DNA of 64,000 bases from Thozetella sp. PMI_491 (taxonomy: Eukaryota > Ascomycota > Sordariomycetes > Chaetosphaeriales > Chaetosphaeriaceae). The notes under the pieces are model-generated. The model made no database searches. It had not been told where the DNA came from and saw nothing but the letters and a program-made list of their open reading frames with translations. The translations under genes and the position numbers were made by a program. Below, one piece after another: positions 1 to 14,080 of the stretch. The stretch is taken from NCBI GenBank assembly GCA_021432635.1, contig MU270086.1:279834-343833 (forward strand). Reading direction: 5' to 3'. Numbering within the stretch: position 1 is the first letter of the stretch; each line of letters starts with the position of its first letter.

Positions 1-3000
1 TCGCCGGATTGCCACCACGCAGGATGAGCCCTCGCTCCCTGCCCAGCTGCTCTGACTCCGCAAGAGTGCATCAGACTCTGTCTGAGTTCGGATAACAAGC
101 CCGTAGCCTTCTCGTAGGGCTGTGACGGGCCTCCTACCCCCCTGGCGGGTTGGCGGTGGTCATAATACACGTGGTCATCAGCCCCCCCGTCGCCCCCAGG
201 TGCCGAGTTTGGTCAAGGGCCGAAGGGCGGAATTGCTCCGAAGAAGGGAGGCTTGAACGAGGAGGTGACGTCGTCGATGACTAGGCGCCTCTTCGGGCAT
301 AATCGCGCCCCCAAAATAAAACAACAAGAAACCTCACCCCCCTCCCTCCTCGGTCCCTAATACCGTTCGAGGGATTATCCGGCGAGAAGACAAAATTTCT
401 GCCAAGCCTGCTGAGCTGGAGAGGGTCGGCCGAGGCATGTGGACCCGAGGGGCCGCCTAAGTGTGCGCCACAGCTGCAGACAATTCGTCGCCCCTAGGCA
501 AGTAGGGGGGGCGAAGGAGACAGCCGAGGAAGGTGAGGCGCGAGTCAAGCCGTCTCGGCCGTGTCGTCCGGCCGATGCGTTACGTTATGGATATTTGGCG
601 GGGCCAAGATAATAGTAGGTAATATCGACCTGGTGAAGCACCCACTATTATTTATCTCGTACTTTCCATACGTACAGTATACACTGCTATCTTTACCGTA
701 CGCCCGGACCAAGCGTCGGTGGAGAAACCAGCAATTGGGCGGCCAGGAGCGCTGCCCGGCATTGACAGCCTTGGGGAGGCGGCCGCACGGCGGCGTTGGC
801 GTGACATCAAGATCAAACAGCGGGGCACCCTATGCATGACGGCGGAATAGCTGCAGGAGAGTGAAGGGCAAGACCTGAATTGAGTTGGCAGTCCCATCGC
901 CTTGGCCAAATTTCGCCGAGTGGAGGCCGCTGCTGTTTAGAGCCGAGCCGGCCCCCCGGGCAGGGCGGTCTGCCGAGGGAAATGCTGCCGCTCTAGGGGT
1001 AATGCGCTGTGCTACATACTAGCACTTTGGAACCTTGGGAGTAACAGGGCGCGGTGTGGAGCGGCGGTCGGAGGTGCATCGAATGCGGGCAGTCCGGCGG
1101 CAATCACCCAAGCAAGGACCCGGAGAGCACCACGGAGCTTTTTGCCCAACAGGGCTCTAGAGACGGGCGTGCCCGCCACTCGGGGACCCCTCGGCATAAT
1201 TCACAACCAAGCATGCCCGGCCCAGGAGAAGGGTAACGTGGCAGACCGCGTCGCGGGATACTGGGCCGACACGCTCGCCCGGAGCTTACAGTGGCTCTGC
1301 GCCGGTGTCTCAGTGTCCTTCTCATGCCGCGACTCATGACAAAAACGAGCGAGCGAACGAGCGAGAGCCGATCTGGAGGAGGTCGAGGGAGATGGCCCCC
1401 AAAAGGAGGTAGACCTTAGGGGCCACCAGAATAGAAAAAAAAAAGAAAAAAAAAGAAGGGCGAATTGAGTGCTGACAGCCACGGGGAGCCAGCCGGCTTG
1501 CCGGCCTTGCCACCTGGAGATGCCCGCCTTAGATCCGGGCTCGGCGGGCAGAGCCGAATACATGGCTGGCGCCGATCGCGAACGTTGCAGCCCTGGTCGC
1601 TCGCCCACCGCCGGGTGCAGATCATGAGCCCTTAGCCAGGGACGACAACCGGGGGCCTCCTTTGGCAAGGTCGCTTCCAGAATGCTTCTCGAAGCGCTTC
1701 GTCGGCCTCTGTCCGCGCCGGGGAAGAGAGTCAGGGACCCAGAGCAGCGAAGTGGTGCGTGCACCTGCCGAGTCAATACCACGCATGAGTGTGCGCGTCA
1801 CGGGGCGTCAGAGAACCCCGGCGGCGTTGCTGAGTGAGCTTGCTTTCCAGCCCATGACACATTGTAGTATGTACTTTGTTATTCAGCCGCCGGGAGTAAC
1901 TGTTGGATCAAGGAGGGAGGATGGAGAGGATGTACTGTACGTTCTACGTTGATGTGACGGTGAGGTCGCAGCCGTAGGAGGGTTTCACCCCGCCCGGGTT
2001 CGCGGCACAGCCTGTTCGGTAGAGAAAAGCAAGCCCTGAAAGCGCCGATCTTGTGTCCCGTGGTGGCGCGAGAAGCCGGCCGTCCGGCCGTGGAGGCCCA
2101 TTTGGCTACTGCGTCAGCCAGGGCAGCTGATGGGCGGTGGGGGGGGGGGGGGAAAGGGGGTTTGAATAAGCAAGGTGATGATGATGGATGCACTGACGAT
2201 GGGGTCTGCGTGCCTATCGTCTAGTTGGGCGACCGATGAAGCTGAAGCACGGGCTTCGTATCCTTTTCTCTCTCTCCTTTTTTTCTTTTTCGCCACTTCT
2301 GACATGCGATTCCTCGGGCTAATGGAAACCTCGTGCGAGCACCAGCTGAGATTGGTGTCTCTCCGCCCAAGACTGTACGCAGCTTCTTGGCAAAAGCAAC
2401 CCGCGTGGTGTTTCATTCAGTCATCATAGCACCTATGATTGGGGGGCCGATTACAGGCCGCCGCGGGGGGTGGAGGCAAGATCTGAGAAAGAAACCATTC
2501 TCGAGGCAACCTAAGCGGCATCCTGTCTATGGGATTTGCCCACGTCCCACGGCACGGAGAAAGCATTGTGTTAGTCTGTAGACCGGGCAGCGCCCGATGC
2601 CGATTCGGTGGCCGGCCGACTTAGCTGTGGCATCCGTCCCTGAGCTTCCAAGTGTCGGCGGCGACTTCTCCGGGGAGGGGGTTGGAGGAAGCAGAACGGC
2701 GCGAAAGAGCTAGCACGCATCTTGCATGCGATCCCATGCACCAGAGGGGCAACGAGCAGGAACGCCTGCTAGGCTAAAGATAGGACGTCCCCTAGAGGAG
2801 GGGTCCCTAGAAGTTCGAACTTTGTAGCGCCTGATGCACTCGGTCCCATAAACCGTCCCACGGCTGGCCCAGGGCACCCACCGTGTACTGTAAGCTGTAA
2901 ATACGCGTGTTGGAAATGGCCCGGCGGTTGGTGAAGGCCGACGCAACGCCGCCTCCAAGACACTGATCCGCCACCAGCTCTCTTGATGCGCCCCACGGTA

Positions 3001-6000
3001 CGGCTTGCCGACCGCCCTACACACGGCGTGTTTGGCAGAGACAGACGAGGCACCCAACCCAAGCAAGGTACACGGACAAAGCAAAGACGGTAGTGTACCA
3101 TGGAACAGGGTCACACCTGTACCTCCTTCTCTTGATTACTTCTAGATGGGCAGCCCGAAGCGAAGCGTTTGAGGCGGCCACAGCACAGCCAACGCCGCTA
3201 ACCAGCCATTGGTACCCCCCCCCCCCCCTGGCCTCACCCCCTCTCGGGCTTAGGTCCGACGGTACTTTAAGTTACACAGTGGGCCTCAGCCTTGTAGGGT
3301 TGGGTTTGCTGTGTTTCCAGTCCCGAGGGTTGGGGGCCGAAGCCAATTTGCGGGAAGAGGGGGGGGGAAGGGGGCGGGCGTCAGCACGGATGAACAGCCA
3401 GGGCACTGGGTACAACTAACTGCCTGCCTACCTACTACGTTTCAACAGCCCCCGGGCAACTGGGTGTATGTGCGAGAGTCTAGTGCCCCCTCCCCAGCTG
3501 GATGCAGACACCCTACCCCCTATCATGGTAGTTTAGGGCCTCATCCGTGTGTGTACGCCAATGAAGCCTCCTCCGTCTGCAAGGCGCTAGCGGGCATGCA
3601 CCGTCCTTCCGGGCCCTGCGAGGGCCTTTTCCAAGACCGTCACAATTCCGTCTAACGAGGCGAACCCACGAGTCGGAGCAGACTACGGAGTAGTCGCGCC
3701 AGCGGCGTGCCGCACACGATTTTAGGGCCCCGGTGAGCCATATCGCCCACATGGGGCAAGTCTACACACGTCGGGTCTCGTGCGGCTCGGCATCGGAGTA
3801 GGAAAAGAGGCTGCACGTAACGCAACCCTGCAAACTATGCCGCCTTAGTGGCTCCATTTACTATGCTCGCCTTGGCGACCCGCCAACCCAGGTCCTCCGG
3901 GGCTTGGGTTTCCAGAATTTTGGAAGCGACGGCTTCTCGAGTGCGGGCACCTCACCGCGGGCCGCGTGTAGGAAGAGCAGCATCGCACTGGAGCAGGACG
4001 CCTATGGTGGTTCTGGCGGGAAGCGCGACAGACAGATGCGCACGAAGAGGGGCGGAATGGCGGAATTGGCGGAATGGCGCAGGAAGGCGGAAACCGGAAA
4101 CAGTGGCAGCGCAAGAATCGAAACGAGTGTGGCGGGCAGTGCTCCGATGACACTGGCGCCAGAGACAACGAGGCGTTAGGGCTGCAGGCATACCAAGGCA
4201 GGTCAACGCTGTTCCAGGCGATCGCGGTCCCGGCAATGTTCCCGCCTCTGTCCCTTCGTACATGCAGTAATTAGCTGCATGTGCTTCTCACGACAACCGA
4301 GGCGCTGAGGGGTCAGTCTCAGCCCATCAGCGACGCTGTCGGTGCCGCGCCGAGAAAGAGTATGAGCCCGTTTGCTGAACGTCCTCCCCCCCCCCGGCTG
4401 GAACGAATACGAGGGGCTGGAGCACCTGGGCTGGATGCCATGTCCCTTCAGCTGGGCAAATTGAGGACCACTCCACCTCTCTTTCGGTGGCACACTAAGC
4501 TGCATCCAGAACCGGACCGTAACTATGTCTAACATATGGCCACAACTAGCTCCTCGGGCTGTCGCATCTATACTCTCAGCACTCAAGGGCTCAGTGGAGG
4601 GCTGGGCGGCGGCGTCGTATGAATGTCCGAAATGAGATGGATGGATGATGTGGTTGGACATGGCGCCACAGGCGTACGCCCTACCTAGTCCGTCAAAGGC
4701 ATGTGTTCACTGGTGGGCGCACTAAGGCGAACCGTACCGGTGACCACGGCTGGGAGCCGTCGGCGCTAGAAATGCGAGGGACTCACCCAACCGCCGCTTG
4801 GCGCCGCAGTGCTCGCACCTGGGGAACATTGGCGTCTGTCATTTGGAGCGTCGATAGCGCATCGTCCTGGGGCGAGGCGTCGCTGTGGCGCCGTAGCGCC
4901 GACGACTTCAACTTCCATGCATCCAGCCGCCGGCGGATGAACAAAGGGGGCGTCTGTCTGCTGGCCGCCCTGTCCCATCTGTACCAAGTCCGGCATGCCG
5001 GAGCGTGCCATGGGTCGGGCGACGGCGGCATGGTTTGGGATACCGCCAATTGCCCCGACAGGGCATAGCTGCATCCACAACGGGCGCGAAAGACGGGTTC
5101 TTACTGAAGATAAGCGGCGACTGACTGTGGTCACGGCTCGAGCTAGCCGACCTCCCTCGGTCCTTGGTTCCCCTTCTTCCTCATCCGACCTGGAGACGTA
5201 ATAGTCCTAGGAGGTGCTCGGCTGTCCCATGCTCTGGTTGGACGGCAACTTGAAGGGCAGCGACCTAGCTCGGCAGGGTTAGGGCGAAGGTCGAGGGACG
5301 TGGGAAGGAAAAGCCCCCGGCCTAGGGTCTCGTAAGGCCTTGTGCCTCGAACGTCCCTACTTACTAGCGTTGTATTATAAGCACCCCTAATAGGTATGTG
5401 TATGGATTATTACATGGCTGCCGCTTTGGGGATCGCGATGCTTGCTCCCAGCACGCGCGTAGCAGATGCAGCTACCTAGTAATGTTCCTACAAAGAGGGT
5501 AAAAAAAATCCAAAAAAAATCCTTCGGCGTGGCCCTGCGAAGGAAGTCGGGTGCTGGGACTAACATTCATGTGCCGCAAACCTTCTACTTGCGCATATCA
5601 CAAAAGTACCCCGTCTTCCAAACCCACCCCAACGGATGTGCCACTTGCCGGATGCACCAGGAATCCGCCAGGTCCACAAGGCCTAGCTTGGAGACAGGGG
5701 GAGCATGAGTAGGTTGGACGCACCTGCACCTAGTACACACTGGCCTTCTCACCTCATTCACTCTATCCAGGATAGGACTGGCCTGTCTTGGACCCGTTGG
5801 TGATATTTCCATGTAGTGCTCCGTACATGGACGAGTGCGGTGTGGAAGGAAGCGAGTCGGCGACTGACTGGGTCCAACACCCTTTGCCCCGCATGCCCAG
5901 CACGTCCCCGGACGGACTAGGCTTTTAGCCCCTCTATCTGCGAGCTTGTTCCACGAGTCACGGAGGAGGGCGTGGGAGGAGGGAGAAGAGGGGTGGCTTC

Positions 6001-9000
6001 TGGCAGACTTGAGGCCCGGCCGAGCACTGTGCCTGTGGTGCTGTGACGAGGAGATTGGGCGCCGCTCCAGCGCAGAATGGGTGTGCGACACGACGCCTGG
6101 GAGGACTCTGTCCGCCGGGCGCGGTGGCGATCTGCTCCTCGTTGAGTACGAGTTTCCACGAGCCCTGGCCAACGGCCGAGGCGGGAGCCGGCGAGGAAGC
6201 GAGCGAGCGAGCGAGGAAGCGCCGCAGGTGCCACGAATGCCACAGATGCAGTAGCTGGTCGTGCGGGCATGCCGGGTGGGAGGAATCTGGGAGTAGCTTG
6301 GCGGCAGACTCACGGGGCGCCGAATGGGTGCGTGGATCCCCCGGAGATGAGAGGTCTCGGGGCGTCGAGGGCGCCGGCAAATAGAACTAGACGGTCGTGC
6401 GGTGAGCTGTGGCGATTCGAAGTCGCGTACGCGCCCGGCCGTGTGAGGGCCGACCGACTAGGTTGATCAGCGACGGCAAAACAGGGCTTAGGAGCGGGCG
6501 CGTCCAGTCGTTGAGCGGAGCGATGCGCCACACGGACGGACCACCATTTGAGCCTCCATTATGGCTGTGTTGCATTCCAGTAATCAATCAGCAATCAGTG
6601 CCCGTGGGGCCGGGGCGACTTCAGCTGAAGCGGCACGCAGCTTGCAACATCCCCAGCCAGTCACAGCCCGCCGTTGGATGAACATCACTGAGATCTCCTT
6701 CACCCCCGCTGATACCCTCGTCGAAATACCAAGCAGAAAAGTTTTTTTTTCTTCTTCTCCTTCTGAAGACCTCTTTCTCTTCGTGTACGACAGACGGCCC
6801 GTCTGCAAGGTGCCAGCACGAGGCCTCCGTCCACCGTCGCTCCTTTCCTCGCTTGCTACGTCGTCGGTGATAGGAAACGTACTCCCGCACCCTGCCTGGG
6901 GCTCCATCCGAGCTGGAGTATCCGTATCGGGAACTCTACACGGCCGCTGGTCTTTTGTGCGAAATCGATTACGCCGCCGGGAAGAACCCCCCGATGAATC
7001 CCTGTAGTCCCTGCATCCACACCGGTGATTCGTTTCATAGCGCGGGCAGATAGAGTTTTTCTGGTGGACGAAAGGGAAACAAAGACAAAAAAAAAAAAAA
7101 AGGTCCACTCTTGCTGGTGGGCGGCTTGATGCCGCGACCTATTCGTCGGGCCGTGACTTACGTAGGTACACAGCCACTTCGGCAAGGGCTTGCGATCTTG
7201 CATCGCACTAAGATCTGCTTCTGGGCCCTAAGTCGCCAGTTTCATAGGGACCATGAAGATGGAGAGGGGCTCCGTGTTAGTGGTCCTGGCCGCAATTGGG
7301 GTTTGGGCCGAGTCCAAGCGGGCGGGGTCGGTAGGCAAGGTTCGCTCCAGGGCTAACACGATCCAAACCACGGCGTGTGCGACCAACCCGTCGGTGCAGG
7401 GTCCTAAAATTTACTGGTTGGAGGCCGCGTGCGTGAATCATGTGCGAAGTCTTGCCCGAGCCTCGCGGCAGGCAGGCCACTCTGGTTCGATCAGGGCCGA
7501 AATGCATCGGAAAGGGGGGCGGGCGGAAGGGCAAGCTCTGAGTGTCAGTGCTACCATAGTCGCACCTATTGGGTGCCGAGGTTGTTGCTCCTTCCCGGCG
7601 GTTCTGATATTAACACACCCTTCCTGAGTGTTCGACGACAAAGTAGTTGTACGCACGAGGACGACATATAGGTGAGGTGCCTGGCCTGTGGCTGGAAGGT
7701 CATATGTCCTGCAGGCTGGATGAGTGCCGAGCAGAGAAGTTGCGCGTGGCTGTGGCCTGATCGAGACGGACATTGTACCTGACGGCCAATCGCCTCGTCT
7801 CCGTCAGACTATTCTCAGCCGTTGCTGCCCGGCCGATGTCCTCAATGTCCGGCCGTGTGCGCACTCCCACTAGTTTGCGGTGCCTGCGTCCTCCTATGGG
7901 GCAGGCTGTCAAGTTGAGCGGCTCGCCGGAGGAAAGTCGGCGCCAAGGTCAGCTCAGCCCAACAGCGAAATGTGAGGTGTCTGCCGTGACGACGGCGTAC
8001 GTCGCGTTGCTCTCGACGCGCTGTCTTACAGGGGTGGACTGCTCTAGGCGGCCCCTCCCCGCTAGGAATAATACTGGCTTTTAAGTTTTCCTCAGACGCT
8101 CGCTCTCACTCTATATGAGACGACAACAGCACCCCTGATGTCTGCTGCCGCCCGCCTGCCATGTGGCTCCCGGATCTTGCTGGCAAGGGGTGGAGATGGG
8201 GGATGTGGCGGGAGCTGGCCCGACTTCGTCATCGGCGCCACGTCTTTGTACGCGGCCGCGTATTGCTGGCCCTCCAAATGGATGGAGATACCCGCCTGCG
8301 CCGGGGATTGGACGGAGCTGATTGCTGGTGCGGGTATTCAGGAGATGGGGGCGGTAGGTACAGAACAGGTGCCGGCATGCACCCCACGTCTCTCCCTTGT
8401 CGTAACCACGAAATCCAGGCCAACCAGGCGTCAGGTCAGGCCTGTGGTGTAGTGGATACCGCCCGACTCACGGCACCCCAGCCGCCGAATATCCCTTAGG
8501 GCGACTCATTGGCTGTGGTGTGACCTCACAGTGGGCTTGCTCTGGAGCATCTGGATAATTCCGGAGGGCAACTTCCCGGCATGCGACCTGTGCCGGCCGC
8601 TCAGCAGGGTATCAGCAGCAGGTAGGTGCTTCGTAAGGACCGAAGGTGCTATAGGAGGGGCGCATCGCGATGCCATTGCTTCTGCGAACGAGTCAGGGAG
8701 GGGTTGGCGCCGTGAGACGCAGGCTGTTGCTATGAGAGGCCAGCTATCTCGAGGGTCGACGGTTCAAAGGAAGCACGTATTACTGCTTCCTCCGCACCAA
8801 TGGGCCCCCGCTCCATTCGAGCAACGTTCAAGCTGCAGGTGCCGTACTCCTGCTTGCCTGCTCACTGCGCGGGGATGTCATGAGCTGATGGGGACCCTCG
8901 CGCCACGGTGATCTACACCATACGCATGCAAGCGATTGTCGCCAACAGGAGGCGTGCGTCCAGGCTTGCCAGGGTTCGAGATACGGAGACCACATCTACG

Positions 9001-9034
9001 CAGCCACCACTTCGAGGATGGGCCGGGCTTCTGG

Positions 9035-9053
9035 GAGAGAGAGAGAGAGAGAG
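9035..9053. repeat. (GA)n microsatellite
   Basis: Uninterrupted alternation of G and A over about 19 bases, inside the gene-free left arm. Confidence 0.9.
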
Positions 9054-9400
9054 GAAAAGAGCCTGCTCACGGACGTTCTCGCTCAGCTGGGCCGGGGGGA
9101 GAAGGGGGCAAATCCGCCCTGCTTCGTCACTAGCGGCGGCGGAGGCTGACAGCGCCCCGGACAGGTCTAGGAGAGGCTCAAGGACGCCCAGCTGCAGGTG
9201 AGATGGGTCAAGAGACGCTGGCTAACTACGCCAGAAGTAGGAGCATTTGACGACCATGGGGTGAGAGATGACCTAGGTCCGTTAGAGTACCTCGCACTCT
9301 GGCGCCACTGTGATTACTATTTTGCGACAATGGCGGTCACTTGGGGGGAAAGACAGAAAAAAAAAACCGTTCCTGCAGCGATTCAAATTTATTTCATGTT

Positions 9401-9580
9401 GCTATTTTTCCCTCTCTCTTTTAAATTCAATTTATTTTTTATTCACTTTTTCTTTCTTTTGTAATTGTTGCCTCTGCTTCGAGCAACCCGCCCCGCTTGT
9501 TCTCCTTCCTCCTTTTTCTTTCTTCTCCCTCTCTCTCTTTCTCTCTCGTCTGTCCCTTTCTGCTTCTGTCCTTTGCAACC
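9401..9580 (+). other. Pyrimidine-rich tract, promoter-like
   Basis: About 180 bases are very rich in C and T on the plus strand, with several TTTCTTTC and CTCTCT runs. In filamentous ascomycetes such CT-rich tracts commonly sit just upstream of transcription starts. No convincing coding sequence follows downstream, so it may belong to a non-coding transcript or be a relic. This is inferred from composition only. Confidence 0.4.
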
Positions 9581-10270
9581 CTGTATCTAATACTACCTTG
9601 CATTCTGCGTTACTTGGGCTAGTGTGCCTCAGGTTAGAATCCCATGGGCCGGAGTGGAAACTGGGATAGTAGGCAGGCTTGGTAGGATCAAAGTGTAGCG
9701 GGGCTGCCCAGCAAGTCGGGCGGAGGCCGGGCGGGACGGCTTTGACGGCCTATACTCTTCACAAGACTATCGTAGCGCTCGGTCCACTCCAAAGCCCGGT
9801 AAAATACGTAACGTATCATGTACGCCCCATACATTTGTCCTGCCGTACCGTACAAAACGGGGAATTGGGTCGACACCATTGGAGACTATTCCCGATCAGG
9901 GAGGGTCGGAGCCCTACAAGGAGCTCGGGAGCGATGATTGCCCGCAGCAGGGATAGTGCTCCCACCCGCCGATGGGGCCCGCCCTAAGACGATCCAATCC
10001 TAGACACCTAGGGCTGCCCGGCCATGCCTGTTTTATCCCTAGCCAGCCTAGCCTCCCTAGCCTACCCCCCGAGGGTTGGTAGGGCTGAAAGGTCGTCGTC
10101 GGCCGGCAAGTGGAGAGTGCGGAAGGGGAGGACGGAGAAGAGGGGGGGGGAGGGGGGAGGCAGGCTACGTATTGCCAATTGCCCGTTCCGCCTAGTATGC
10201 GGCGCCCGTTCCGTTCGAGCAAAGTGCCTACTGTGTGCTAGGCAGCCTTTCGCGGCGCGACGACAAGGCT

Positions 10271-10325
10271 GCATGCAAGCCTGCAAGCCTGCAAGCCTGC
10301 AAGTCTGTAAGCCTGTAAGCCTGCC
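10271..10325. repeat. Short tandem array of an 8-base unit
   Basis: About six imperfect copies of an 8-base unit, GCAAGCCT, follow one another. Later copies carry A-to-C or C-to-T changes (GTAAGCCT, GTAAGTCT-like). A much shorter run of related GGCAAGCT units occurs at about 44628-44652. No function is evident. Confidence 0.8.
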
Positions 10326-13300
10326 TCGCACCCGTTCGTTTCAGCTGCAGTCCCCCGCCAGCGCCGACGACAGTGGTGAGTGACGGTCTCGGACCTCGTC
10401 TCTTACTGTAGCGACTGCAATGGCGCTGCTCTGGGGCCCTATGCCTCATGTCTCTCCCGGTGGGGCTGAGCCGGGAAGTTGCAACGGGAGGACTGCCAAC
10501 AGGGCACGCTGCCTTAGCTCGCGGGCGAATGAGAGACGGTTCCGGACGCGAGCATCTTTCACACGGCATCGAGGCAGTGCTGTATCGTTGTCGCAACGGC
10601 GAGCCAAAAATCGTCAGCTTTTGCGACCACGTATCACAAGGGACGGCCGCGAGGACGGCTGACTGAGTCATGGCCAGAGCGGCATGGGAATGCTTTGTAA
10701 GGCTCTACGAGCACGTTGAGCTGCACATTTCATCACATCCGCAAACCCCTTGTTCCTTTTTGGGCAGAGGGAGGGAGGGGACCTCATAAATGCCGGCTTG
10801 CCGCCCGCAGGCCGTTCGGACCTGGGGAAGATGGGGGAGCGAGTGATCAGCCTTATTCGGGACGAGCGGTTCCCATAGGGCTACCTACCGCAGGCCTTCG
10901 GCGGCTGTCCAATCCTGCCACCCCCTCCCGCCATGGTCGCACGGGTCCCTCATCTGGATGGCCGGCTCTGCGGCTGATGAAGCTGGAATAGCATGGGGGA
11001 TGCTACGGTCTCTCTCTCTGCTGCTTCATGCCTCCCGCGTGTGTCGGGATGCGTGCGGCCCCATGGCCCGATCGTTCCCCTTCCCGGCATCCATCCCTAG
11101 CCGGCTTGCAAGGCACGCTCCCGTGATGAGAGACAAGCTGGTGTTGGTCAGAGGACGAATATAATTATAACTCCTTGCCCCCGGGTCGTTGCCTGTGGGC
11201 TTCCTGGGGCCAATACCAACGCGCGATTCGCGAGTCAGAGAGTGCGAAGCACGGGTCGCTGCGGCGCATGGCGTGCACGCGGGGGGCGGCGGGGAGGGCT
11301 GCATGCCAGCCAACACCACGCACGGCAAGCCACCTCGTTCATTTACAGTTGCTGCAACCCTGTCGGGGGACTACTGGTGTTGCGACGACTGAGCCCGAGA
11401 CCGGCAGGTTGGGGGAGCACAGCGCCCTCGCACGGATAAAGGATAGATGTGCATCCGCGATGGGTTATTATTATTACCATCTGCCTTCCTCCTCGCCTGC
11501 TGCAGACGCCTTCCCGCTCCGCACATTTGTTTCTAAAATCGTTTTGGGCGAACAGATGGAAGGCAGACGGAAGGGGAGAGAGGGGAGGGGCCAAAGAAGC
11601 ATCTGTTATGGGTTATTGTTGGCCATCCTTGGCGCCACAGGCTATTCCCACACCAGTTACGCGGTGAATCGCTTACCCTGTTAGGCAATCCGGACTGTCG
11701 GATAATGAGGTGAGGCTGCACGGAAGGCGGGCCAACCTAGCACTAGGCTTACCAGTGATCATTGATCGCAGAGTCGGCTCTTTTTTGCATCGTCTACCCT
11801 CGGGATGACGAAGGAGTGCGAGTCTGACGCTTTAGAAGCCCCCCCCCCCTCCCCGGGCCTTGTCTTGTATGTTGCCTCATCTCCGCCGCGCTCTTTGAGT
11901 ACTTGTAAGCGCCCTAGCTATCTGCCCCTTCATATCCACATCTGACGCGAAAAGAGAGGCTTCCAAAAAAAAAAAAAAAAGGCACCCCGTCACATGTTAC
12001 GTCTGCCGACCAAAGGCCATAGGCGATCAGGCCTGGATCCCACGCCGTACCACCTCCTCAGTCGCGGCATTGCTTTAGTCGCGCTACGCACACGGAACAC
12101 CAGCGGAGGTCTCGGCGGTGCAGCGCATGCAGGATGCCGGCTTTTGAGAGACCCAAGATCGCCGCCGGGGGGGAGGGGAAGAGCGTCTGACTGGGTGAGC
12201 CGCGAATACGCCTACCTCAGTAGATAGAACCCGTAACATGCTGGGCATCCGTACAAGCCGCAGCCGAGATTAGGCCACTGACGATTGGGTGGTGAAGACG
12301 ACTCCAATGCTGGCATCCTATCCCAAAACGAGCCCCGAGCGGATGGCTGCTGCTTCCTCCTCGCTCTTCCCACTTTATATTGATTGCTCTTGTTTTTTTT
12401 TTTTTTTTACTCCTGGGAAAGGGAGATGGGGGCAAGGGAGGTTTTCTGCTCTTACGTCTCATCCCGGGTGCATGGGTCCCGCCGTAGCGTTTGGCTTACG
12501 ATCGTTAGACGGGTCTCTTACGATCAACAGCCCGCCGCAGAACAGCGTCCTGGCGCGATCCTGCCTCACCTGGGCGACAAACAAAAAGCCCTGTAGGTAT
12601 GCGGGATTTGGGAATATACGTCGAAAGGCGATCGGCAAACATGCGTGGTAAGCCTGGTTCGCCTGTCGTTTCCCCCCCCCCCCCCACCTTTCCAACATCC
12701 TTCCGGCGGAGCGCAGAGCGGCGACGGACTGTCAGACAGTTGAAAACGTTGCGGTCGGCAGGGCGTGCCGTATTTTACAGGCCCGTCGTCCTTCGAAGGA
12801 GGAGGACTTGCTCTTGAGCCCTCTCCCTATACCATGCCTCCAGGAGTCCAAGGGAAGTGGGAGGCGGAGACCGGGCAAGGGCCAGGGAGAGCAGAATTAA
12901 AGTCGTCTCTTGTTTGGGTCCGGCATACGCTGAACCTTGCCGAGTTGCCTCTTCACCTCGGACTTTCGTGCTCAGAAGGCTCCAGGGTCCACAAGGGCTG
13001 GGGGAGTTTCCCACTGAACCAGCCCCAAAAACCCCCAGCTCATACCATATGCAGTTAGTGTTGCCCTTACCGACATCCGACGATGTAAGGGGATGCTCAT
13101 GTCCCATCGACTTTGTAAGGCTCGCGAGCGGGTCTCCACCCGCTGTACTTGTACTGTAAACCTTGCCCCCCAGTTCGACCTATGGCGTGCCCGTATCGAT
13201 TCCCTGATCCGTCTTCGTCTGCCCCACGCCTCCGTTAAGGCTATTTTCCCCAAGTAGAGCCCGCGCAGTCCATACCGTCAGCACCAGCTAGTGCCTGCTG

Positions 13301-14041
13301 AGGGGACCCGCTCCCCGCTGGACAAACGAGGCCTGGTCGCGGAAAGCGGCCGCGCTGCTGGCTGGGCAAACGCCCACCCGCCGCCCTGTCGGCGTAGATC
13401 CCATGGCTTGCTTGGCTGCTTGGCTAGCAAGGTCGCTTCGTTCAGCTCTGAGAGCGGGAGAGGCCGGACACGCAGCCGACGGGGCCTCGATAGCACCTTC
13501 GTTTCTCGAGTCAGAGAGTGCGTCTGGTTGTCCAAGTTAGGCACTTGCGACGAAGGCGGCGGGGTCGAACCGAACGACTCCAGATCGGGAAAGAACATAA
13601 TCAAGAAGGAGAAAAAAAAAATGGAATAAAAGAAAAGCAAAGGGGTGTCTCCAACCTGTGGGCGGACGGAGCGGAGACACACGATCTGCCAAGGGGCAGC
13701 CGAAATCTTGCACACTCTCTGTGTGTGGCCAACGTCACCCACCACGACGTTTCTGGCCTTTCCTTTCTGATGACGGAGACCGGAGGCCTGCCCTGTCCTA
13801 TCCCCACGCCGGGGCGGTGGAACGATCGCGTGGGTTGGGTCAGCTACCGCTCCAGAGCAAACGGCTTTGTATCAGTACATGAACAGAACGCAAAGTGACT
13901 GGGGCTGTCGCCGGGTACTTTTGTGAGAGGGCGTACCCAGCCCTCCCATCTTGTCGGTGGTCCACAATCCCCACCCCTCCCCTGTAAGGAGGCCGAAGGG
14001 CTGAGAGGACTATTACCTTGCAGGGGACCCAGTCCATCATG

Positions 14042-14044
<3 letters not shown>

Positions 14045-14079
<35 letters not shown>
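14045..14079 (+). repeat. Run of 35 consecutive G
   Basis: Thirty-five G residues in a row lie in a gene-free region about 1.2 kb upstream of the zinc-finger gene. Such a run could form a G-quadruplex. It is also a place where read length and copy number are hard to determine, so its true length may differ. Confidence 0.95.

Positions 14080-14080
<1 letters not shown>

Noticed and set aside
5585-6313. 242-codon minus-strand frame
   Set aside because: Ser/Arg/Pro-rich translation of GC-rich repeats (GAGCGAGC units). No family and no codon bias like the real genes.
13550-13590. B-box-like sequence on the minus strand (GGTTCGACCCC)
   Set aside because: The T-stem pairs over only three bases and no A box or anticodon arm lies upstream.
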